A stretch of DNA of 64,000 nucleotides from Chara braunii (Eukaryota; Streptophyta; Charophyceae; Charales; Characeae): the NCBI GenBank assembly GCA_003427395.1, contig BFEA01000520.1, positions 698,428 to 762,427 on the forward strand, given 5' to 3'. The position numbers were made by a program, and so were the translations under genes. Below are positions 56,488 to 64,000 of the stretch, one piece after another. The notes under the pieces are model-generated. The model saw only the letters and a program-made list of their open reading frames with translations. It had not been told where the DNA came from and ran no database searches. Within the stretch, counting starts at the first letter, position 1. Each line of letters starts with the position of its first letter.

Positions 56488-56639
56488 TTTGATCCCTTGT
56501 TTAGAACACAGGGGTCACGGCAGACGAAAATGTTATAAGAGGAAAAGGAGACCGGCGTTTGCAAGCTAGTCCTGAGTAATCGTGCCATGCCGAGTGCTAG
56601 CTTATTGCAGGTAGAAGGCTAGGCGGTCTTAGCGGGTGA

Positions 56640-57653
56640 ACGAAAGATTGCCAGTGTGCGTTTGCTTTGCACGCTGAGCAGCTTGGCACTTACTACTCAA
56701 GGACAGCAGACTAGGTTGGTGCAAGGTCTGCAGAGAGAGGGTCTGGCTGTGGCAGTGCACGGTATAGGCCAGGCTACTCGTACCTTCAGACCCGCTGGAA
56801 ACCCATGTCTGGGGAAGGGCCCTGGATTACGGTGATGCCCAGTTATGATGGGGGAGACGAACTGAGGCTAAAGATCAATGTGGAAGGGGCCAAAGAGGAG
56901 AAAATAAGGACTAACCCAAAATTGCAGGATGGTATAACAGAAGCGAAGAATCGGGCCGAGCGACGATGCAGAAGGGACGGGGTTACGACGAGGATGCAGG
57001 TAACGGTCGCGTATCATGAGAATGAGACTTCAGTAGACACGGTGGACCAAGAACAGGCCCACCTGGACAGGGACTCAGGCGGCAAGAGTGAGATGAGTGA
57101 GGCAGGGGACCGGGAGACGGACCTTCAGTCCTTGAACAGGCCGGGCCAGGTTCGCAAGAACCACCCCCTGGCACAGCCTGTGGAAGGCGGGCCCGAGGCT
57201 TGCGCGGCAGCGGAGTCCCAGAGGACTCGGGACAAAGAAAACGGGAGGTAGAGGAAAGGAGCGCGGATAATCGTGGTAGCAGGGACAAGAGAGGGGACTC
57301 TAGCAGAGGTCAACACAAGTAGCCGAGCAGAGACGGGGGGTTGTAGTAAGAATGAGCGCGTGTCCTTTCCATCGTTTTCAGGGGCAATCAGTCTCATCAC
57401 TTGTATGAGTCTTGTGCTGACGAAGTGTGGCTACGACATCTAGAGATCGAGTTGTGACTGTGGGAGTGTACGCTTGCTACGAGAGAGGAACTAGACCGTG
57501 TGGAGAGCGCGTGCAGGAAGTGTGTTCGGAAAGCTGACGTCAACTTGACTTCAGTGCGCGATGAGCCAGAAAAGGTGGACACGCGTGAGAACCAGAGTGA
57601 GGGAGTCGCTACGACAACATTCTTTGACAAGCAAGCAAGAGGGAGGTTTTAGC
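56640..57653 (+). pseudogene. LTR-borne reading frames, unknown protein (right)
   Basis: Counterpart of 10636-9578. The open part 56805-57251 (148 aa) starts MSGEGPWITVMPSYDGG and continues past the point where the left copy stops, through VAYHENETSVDTVDQEQ and an acidic/charged tail. The upstream part is out of frame through a one-base loss near 56765. The last part (DEPEKVDTRENQSEGVATTT) ends at the same place as in the left copy. Confidence 0.35.
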
Positions 57654-60600
57654 ACGCTCACTGTATAAGGCTCACGTGTGACAATAAGATAGGGAGCTAA
57701 CCGTCAAGTGTGAGCGGACTGCATAGGACGTCGTATGTGAAGACGCACATGCAGGACAGTGGTGTGAAAGGGGGGGGGTCAGGCGCGCTAACTAACTACA
57801 ACCGAGGGGGCATCTCTGATTAAGTTACGTGTACTGGGCAAATGCATTAAGGTGCGTCAGGTGTTTGATTGCCTCAAATCTCCGCTTGCATCTATGTGGT
57901 CGGCTACTCAACTACTAATCATTGTTGGCAACAGGGAACGTTCTCAAGCTTGCCAAGATAATTGTGTGACAGTCGGCAGTCATACTACCGCAATGCCAAG
58001 TGGTGTACGAAAGAGAGAAAGAGGAAGCTCTCACTAGAGCTCCGGACGATCGAAGGGTTCGGTTAGCTTGTGTACGCCTCGTGACCAATTACAGGGTCAG
58101 TCTTTCTTACGGGAATGTGCGAGCACGCGCGACACGTCGCTTGAGTTTGACATTGGCCATGGTGTCACTCTCTTAGTCCCTGTGTGATTAGAAAGTAGGT
58201 AGACGGGACAACGCAGTAAGGTACAGTGAAGGAAGAGTGAACTGACATTCTTGTTATACTCTGCATAAGCCACTCAACTATGGAGCTCGTGATGTCTATT
58301 AATTCTTACTCTATTGGTTTTTAGTCACGATCCTTGTCACTTCCACTCCATGAGTCGATCTGATTTTGCAGTGGTATACTAGATGTGATACAGTTCGCAA
58401 TCGGGGGATATTGTAAACGAAGAGCAGAGGCTGACAGGAGATACACTTTGTTGTTACACGCGGCCATCTCTTCTGCAATACCAAGGTTAGACGTGCCCCG
58501 CTTAATGGCAATGAACAAAAGGCGGGAAAGCTTTCCTGTGACTGCTAGTGGCAATGCGGGACACAGGACTAATCAGGGGGAAATTATCAACTAAGCTGCG
58601 GCTGAGGGTAAGATCTTGTCACGTATTACTATGGGAAAAATGTGCATCAAGGCGCCTGTTTGAATCAGTGATTAGCTAGGGAATAATAGATTTAGACGGT
58701 GTATGAATTTGAAGCATTTAGGTCGTTGTTCATGTAAAAGTGAAACGTTGCGGAGCCAGCAGTATCTAATCGGATGGATCTTGTGTAGAGTACTCATTGA
58801 GCGAGTAGCACGAGGCAGTCACAAATCTAGTGTAGCTGCCGTAAACATCAGTGTCAACATTAAGAGTGAAGTATCAGCTCACAATTATTTTGGTCTTCCA
58901 ATTGTTAAACAATTTTTTTCTCGCCTGTTGTTGACGTCCCCCTATTAAAGTGCAAAGTGAGCTTGAATGGATGGATGTGTTGTTTGTCTACAGAGCAAAA
59001 GTGGGGTTCCTGGGGTAATGCGTGAATTCAAGTCTTACGACATAGCTCATTGAAGTTCCTTGCAGGTACCAGTGCTTAATAAAGTTCCGTTACTTACACG
59101 GCGTGTGTATCACTAAGAACAGTAAAGCCAAAGAGGCACTTGTTGAATCGTGCGCACTCTCGTGACCCATTTAAATCAAGTGATTGTGCTAGTGGACCTA
59201 TAACTCGCCTTCAGGGTAGGCTACTAGCGCAGTTACAGCATCCATGTTAAGATGGTGGAAATGACTTGTCCTAAAGTGTCATAACTGCCAGTGAATAGGG
59301 CCAGTGATTTGAGGGGTTAGTGGGTTGATACTCGTCAGCGTTATTTGGTCTCGTTGATGGGGAAGAAGAAAATACTGCGAAACGATGCCTACCTCCTAGC
59401 TAAACTCTTGTTTGATGGTGATTAGAGGCTCCTATTCTACTTGGTGTGTGTGAGAGCGCTCGTTAAACCTTTTTGTACCCATATCGACGAATAGACGTGA
59501 GGGATTGAACAAAGGGGTTTTTTGTGCTATATGTGGGGTAGCAAAAACACATGACTAAACCCAGATGTCACAAGTTGACGAGATTGGGTACATGCGTCAG
59601 TCATGCCTGATGCTTTGTTGTACTGACCAGGCAGGGAAGCATGAAACATGCTCGAGGTCTCGATCTGTGTTAGTCGTGAACTGCACTTTATCCGTGGAAA
59701 ATCTTAATGTATACACGGTCTTGAGCGAGATGTTGAGTACAGGGCTACCTTGCATATAAACCAATTCACAAGGACTCGGCTATGTCCAAAGCCTTGATCT
59801 TCATCTAGCAAGAATGGTCAGGGACGAGCTTTGTAATGGCATGAGGTATGTGGGTGAGCCATACTTTAGGCGAGGGTACTTAGGATGCTTGATATGCTTG
59901 AATTACGAGTGGGTTGCCTGAGGCAAAACGCTCTGAGTGATTTTGTTATGGGTGAGAAATCCCAGTGCCGACTTTCCCTGGGTTTCAAAGTACCTTTCTA
60001 TAGTTGAGTATACCATTATCCCAAAGGTATGGTATCCGACATTGCACGTGTGTTTTTGCCATTTTGGATGTGGCCTATGCCTGGCCGACGCTGATACCCT
60101 GAGAAAAGGGTCTGTGTGTTATTTTAAGAAGGTCCCTGGATCAGTATTGAAGTTGATTTGTGGATGATTCCTCTGACCGCCATCACCTGAACAAGAAAGT
60201 CCGGATCTGTACGGACTATTACTACTTGTCATAGAAGGACATGCGCTATCTGAATTACTTGAGGCAAACGGTTTATGAGAAAGCATGGCTTTTATTAAAG
60301 GGTTGATGCTATGCTGATTGTAGTGTGAGATAATTGTTGCATGTTCCTCCTCGGATGCCCCAATGATTAACGATTGTTAGATGACACAGATCACAGATCA
60401 ATTACCCCTGACCCTCGGTGTCATGGGCAACTCGATTCAAGGGGGCAGACTAAGGGAGACCTGAAGAATAAGTGGAGACGAAGTGAGGGAAAGTTTTACG
60501 TAGTCAACTTACACAGTAGGACGAAAGAGGATAAGTAGACAGGAGAGCTTCTGCGTGCTAGTAACAAACCCACCTCCGTGCTGCATACAAGCAGAGTGAA

Positions 60601-61264
60601 GCAAAGTCAATGATCTGGAAAGCACATATAGTAAGCAAATTGGAACTATATAGTCCTGGTTCTTATTGGTTGAAAACATGCAACAGGTAATCAGCCAGTA
60701 GGAGAATCTTAGCAACATGTAACTGCAACAAATGGTCAAAACTTAACGAGTTGTTCTATCTTATACCAATACTACGAATAGCAGGGTTTTCGTTTTTTTT
60801 TCCCTTGAGAATTATGTACAACTCTGATACTTTGGTGATGTCCTATACCATCTACCGAGACGGAGTAGGGAGATGGGAAGATGAGGCACAATCTCATAGG
60901 CAGTATCAACGAGAACAAGCAGTTCGGATGATCACGAGGGAAAAAGTTCGTAGAATACGTGACTTACTTCTACAGTCACGACGGTAAGCTACACAGTACC
61001 TACTCGCTTGTAGAGACTGTTGAGCAGACTAAGACCAAACTCGGGTGAAGCGGGTTATCGTTAGCGACCTGTTTTCTCAACAGTTATCAAGTGAGCAGTG
61101 CACCGCGTTGCTATTAAGTGGACAGTGATCAATCAGTACATAATCGGTGCTCGATCAATACTTTATCGGAACTCTCAAGTGTAAGATACCAGCCACTAGA
61201 ACAACAGTTGCATCCAGTTATTAAGTGACCATTGTATATGGACCTACTACTTTGGCATCGTATT

Positions 61265-61530
61265 TCAGTCAGCAACCAATCAGTTTGTTGATCAGCAGCC
61301 AATCAATTTCCTGATCCGCAGCCAATCAGTTTCCTGATCAGCAGCCAATCAGTTTCCTGATCAGCAGCCAATGAGTTTCCTGATCAGCAATCAATCAACT
61401 TCATGATCAGCAATGAATCAACTTCTTGATCAACAATCATTCAGTTTTCTGATCGGCAGTCAGTTAGCATTCAGAACAACATTCAGAACAGCATTCAGAG
61501 CAGCATTCAGAACAGTATTCAAAAGACATT
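61265..61530. repeat. 27-bp and 12-bp tandem repeats inside LTR A (right)
   Basis: CAGCAGCCAATCAGTTTCCTGAT-type units occur about seven times (61265-61460). GCATTCAGAACAG-type units follow (61467-61530). An open frame passes through both into the domain ORF, giving an FRTTFRTAFRAAFRTVF run; I start the gene downstream of it. Confidence 0.85.
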
Positions 61531-61604
61531 CAAGCAACGGACGCCCCGTCAATAAATCACAATCTCTCCTCCCTCTATCTGGGAGTAACTGTTTACCTAA
61601 ACAC

Positions 61605-62150
61605 ATGAGAGAGATCAACCCCATCTCGGTCGAGCAGCCTGTCCTCGACAAGCTCAATTTGGTAGACTCAAAGGAGAGTTTTCTATACGGTTATGCCAAG
61701 ATTGGCGGCTTCAGGCGCGAAGATCTGTCAATCTTCGTCGCTCTCACTGAATTTGCAGGAGGAGCAGTGAAGGACCTGCGAATATACCTGAAGAAAGGGA
61801 ATGAGGCACATCCGCACTTTGACGTTGTTTGGGTGGCAGCAGCGAGGTTCGTACTATGGAAAGCTTGGAGACTCAAAGGGGAATCGACGCTAGTCTACAG
61901 CTTTGGCCCCAAGCTCTTTACCGACTACCCCAAACCTCAAGTTCCTTACTACTTCACTGACGGATCATGCGGGGGTGACCTTGTAGACCTAGCCAAGAGA
62001 TACATATCGCCTGCAGTGATAGACTACAAGGCAGTGACAGAGCCCTCCGATTTCCCACATCTTAGGAGAGGCATTTTCTCCCAGTCATATCTCCCCACTC
62101 TATGGGAGGAGTTTTGTGCCATGGTTGACTTCCGTATCATGAGACTTTGA
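61605..62150 (+). CDS. LTR-borne copy of the pre-gag domain (intact)
   Basis: 181 codons from the ATG that begins MREINPISVEQP. Motifs: SFLYGYAKIGGFRREDLSIF at ~25-44, AVKDLRIYLKKGNEAHPHF at ~54-72, WVAAARFVLWKAWRLKG, LFTDYPKPQVPYYFTDGS and a C-terminal SYLPTLWEEFCAMVDFRI. The layout follows the repeated units upstream of gag in elements A and B. The start was chosen because the left LTR copy also begins there, although upstream codons are open through tandem repeats. In an LTR this ORF would lie in both ends of every complete copy. No known family recognised. Confidence 0.6.
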   Translation: MREINPISVEQPVLDKLNLVDSKESFLYGYAKIGGFRREDLSIFVALTEFAGGAVKDLRIYLKKGNEAHPHFDVVWVAAARFVLWKAWRLKGESTLVYSFGPKLFTDYPKPQVPYYFTDGSCGGDLVDLAKRYISPAVIDYKAVTEPSDFPHLRRGIFSQSYLPTLWEEFCAMVDFRIMRL

Positions 62151-62745
62151 TGAAAGTGTTCGGAACTAGTTGGTTTCAGGTGGCTTTACATTTAGAGGTC
62201 ACAACCTAAGAGAGCACGGAGGCATGGCAAGAAACTCAAAAGACAGACAACAGAATGAGAGATTGAGTGTGAAGTTTAGAGGGATGAGTGAGGACTCTTG
62301 ATTGGTGCTGGCCATGCTCTCTTCCATATGTACTTTCTAAGACTATTATGAGTTATCATTCTTCCCTTATTCATTTGACTACTCGAGTCAGTCGGTTTTG
62401 CTCCTCGCATTATTTTTGCTTGATGATTGCTCTTGCGGATGATTCTGTCACATTTCTCAAAATCAGATTGACATAATTTATGCATGCATGATATATCAGT
62501 ATTTCATTATTATTATTTGCATGATTCTCCACTGTTCCGACTTAAAATAAAAGATTCCTAAGACCGGGGACCGGCGAAGACCGCAATTGAAGGGTTCCGC
62601 TCGAAGCCGAATGCACACAACAGGAAGGGATTTGCATTAATTAATTTATTTTTTATTTATTGCAATCACATCCAAAACCCTACGTGACAGCCCGTTGGCT
62701 TTTGGGTCGCCTAAAGCGATTCGGCTGGAAAAAGTGCGACAAAAA

Positions 62746-62763
62746 TGACGCCGTTGCCGGGGA
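62746..62763 (+). promoter_or_regulatory. tRNA-Asp primer-binding site next to LTR A
   Basis: TGACGCCGTTGCCGGGGA differs by one base from the complement of the tRNA-Asp 3' end. It starts four bases after the LTR end. It would prime minus-strand DNA synthesis. Confidence 0.9.
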
Positions 62764-62919
62764 CATGAAAAGTTTTCGTGTCCGGAACGAACCTGGGTCA
62801 GCAAGCAGCTTTGAGCTTTGATTAGGCCTTGAGAACTATTGACAATTTCAGTTGCCTGTCACGCTCGTCCTCCTTAGCCCTTGGTCTATGAGCCAGCCAA
62901 GGCTGCGGGAGGAAGCTCA

Positions 62920-62937
62920 TCCCCGACAACGGCGCCA
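62920..62937 (-). promoter_or_regulatory. tRNA-Asp primer-binding site next to LTR B
   Basis: The minus strand reads TGGCGCCGTTGTCGGGGA, one base from the tRNA-Asp complement. It lies seven bases inside the LTR B end. Confidence 0.9.
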
Positions 62938-62944
62938 ATCTCTC

Positions 62945-63913
62945 TGTCCGTTGGGGCTTCCTTGCCGCTCTGCACATAGGCGAGGCTTCGACAAACGATG
63001 AGCCTGGCCCCGGACACCTTTCGTGTACGCTACGACCTCTCGGCTACCCTCCCAGGGCTTCTCAACCAATGTTACTCAATACCTCCTTGTTTAACCCCCC
63101 CCCCCCCTTTTTTTCGCGTCCCAACCTGACAAACGGCCTCCAGCCCCACTCGGTCGTTTTGCTCCCACTGTGCAGACCGTGTCGCTCGCGGTTTAGTAGT
63201 GATCGACTTGTGCCCCCTTATTTTTGTCGGTTTCCTTCTGCTTTCCCTCTTTGCCTCCCCCCTCCTGCCTCTTTCAAGCACAACAGGATTGTTCCCCTTG
63301 ACTTAGGCAAGCTGCTAGCTCCTCGCCCGACGACCCGACCAGACGCAGATGAAAGAAAAGGCCCGCACAACTGGAACAGCCCGGGCGTACCAGTCTGCCC
63401 TCTTCTCGAGAAATCATCGATCAATACTCTTACGTAGGAACCCACAGATCGACCGGAAGGAAAAGCAACGAAAACTTAATGTCGCTTGAACTTAGTTGTC
63501 TGTTGGACTTAGCGAACCATATTTTCTTAGACAATTGCGAAAAGTTACGGATACTCCTATGAAAAGCAACTAGCTCAAAATAAAACAACAGGAAAGCGGC
63601 CCCCCCAAAAAAATGAGAATTTTCCACCCGCGACTGTTTGCCTGCCCATCCGTTTTGCCACAAACTCATCTTGTCATCGACACCTTGCTACAGACCCGAA
63701 CTCGAGGCCCTCGCTCGTTCCCGAACCCCCTCTCCCTTTCCCTCTTCCTGCCCTTCTCTCGCTCTTTTTCTTTCTCTTTCTGTTTTTCCCTTCCTCTCTA
63801 GCTTTTCCTCCCTCCCCTTGTCTTTCTGTCTCTCTCTCCCTCTCTTTTTTTCTCTTCACTCTCACTCCCTCTCTTTCTTTCTCTTCGTTCTCACTCCCTC
63901 TCTTTCTTTCTCT

Positions 63914-64000
<87 letters not shown>
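62945..64000 (-). repeat. LTR B, right copy (5' LTR, partial)
   Basis: The inverted counterpart of ~39390-40397, beginning at TGTCCGTTGGGG (its minus-strand 3' end) and running off the window in a CT tract. Its expected outer edge lies some 3 kb beyond the window. Frames inside (e.g. 63069-63437) pair with frames in the left copy only because the LTRs are homologous. Confidence 0.85.

Larger units (their letters stand above)
55428..62741 (+). repeat. LTR A, right copy (5' LTR, 7314 bp)
   Basis: Starts TGTCGGAGGGCG, ends GTGCGACA, and is followed by AAAA and a tRNA-Asp primer-binding site. It is the inverted counterpart of 4374-11841. The preceding bases (55424-55427) are CCGG, as at the outer edge of the left copy. 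No polypurine tract precedes it. It holds an intact pre-gag-type domain ORF near its 3' end. Confidence 0.92.
62742..62944. other. Head-to-head junction of two 5' leaders (J2)
   Basis: LTR A ends at 62741 and its primer-binding site points right. LTR B ends at 62945 and its primer-binding site points left. The ~155 bases between the sites contain a hairpin, CCTCCTTAGCCCTTGG against CCAAGGCTGCGGGAGG (62869-62912). No N gap is present. The leaders of two elements are joined here without their bodies. Confidence 0.8.

Noticed and set aside
4374-62741. A 58-kb giant DNA transposon with 7.4-kb terminal inverted repeats
   Set aside because: The inverted copies have LTR tips, and one is followed by a tRNA-Asp primer-binding site while the other is preceded by a purine-rich tract. 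Two Ty3 bodies lie inside, and no transposase of another class is seen. LTRs in inverted order through rearrangement fit better.
1-64000. CRISPR array, bacterial operon or prophage
   Set aside because: Tandem arrays here lack uniform spacers and conserved direct repeats, and gene content is entirely eukaryotic LTR retrotransposon.

Overview
This window looks like intergenic DNA from a large, retrotransposon-rich eukaryotic (plant-lineage) genome. I found no host protein-coding gene, tRNA or rRNA gene that I can support. Nearly everything is LTR retrotransposon, satellite or microsatellite, with one 320-base assembly gap. A streptophyte origin is suggested by primer-binding sites that match tRNA-Asp, as in many plant Ty3 elements, by the Ty3-type gag-pol order, and by the repeat density. 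A charophyte alga such as Chara is my guess, at low confidence.

Layout. 1-4373: a 53-bp minisatellite, a spacer, then a satellite that passes from ~92-bp monomers to ~172-bp dimers. 4374-11841: a 7.5-kb LTR ('LTR A', minus orientation). 11842-~23100: the minus-strand body of Ty3-type element A, with gag, protease, RT, RNase H and integrase, plus a tandem array of an unfamiliar domain upstream of gag. ~23500-36241: the plus-strand body of a second Ty3-type element, B, with a 6-kb array of repeated modules before gag-pol. 36316-40397: its 3' LTR ('LTR B'), which contains GA tracts and the gap. 40398-46020 and ~52407-55375: two copies of a dispersed repeat ('repeat C'). The first copy carries a 2.7-kb palindrome-rich insertion ('D'). 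46-50.7 kb: a ~60-bp minisatellite and the decayed minus-strand start of a third element, E3. 55428-62741: a second LTR A in plus orientation. 62742-62944: two primer-binding sites facing each other. 62945-64000: a second LTR B, minus orientation.

How the parts fit. Bodies A and B lie head to head near 23.1-23.5 kb and neither has a 5' LTR there. The missing 5' LTRs, each with a tRNA-Asp primer-binding site, lie head to head near 62.8 kb. Flipping the interval between the two junctions would give two complete elements in the same orientation. The outer edges of the two LTR A copies both abut CCGG, as a 4-bp target duplication would. I therefore read the window as two old insertions rearranged by one ~39.7-kb inversion, or by an assembly error of the same form.

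The least familiar biology is a ~110-165 residue domain. It occurs about five times upstream of gag in A, at least twice in B, and once inside each LTR A. I do not recognise it. Both elements are decayed by in-frame stops, frameshifts and protease active-site changes, but the RT (YIDD) and integrase (D,D35E) signatures of A remain.
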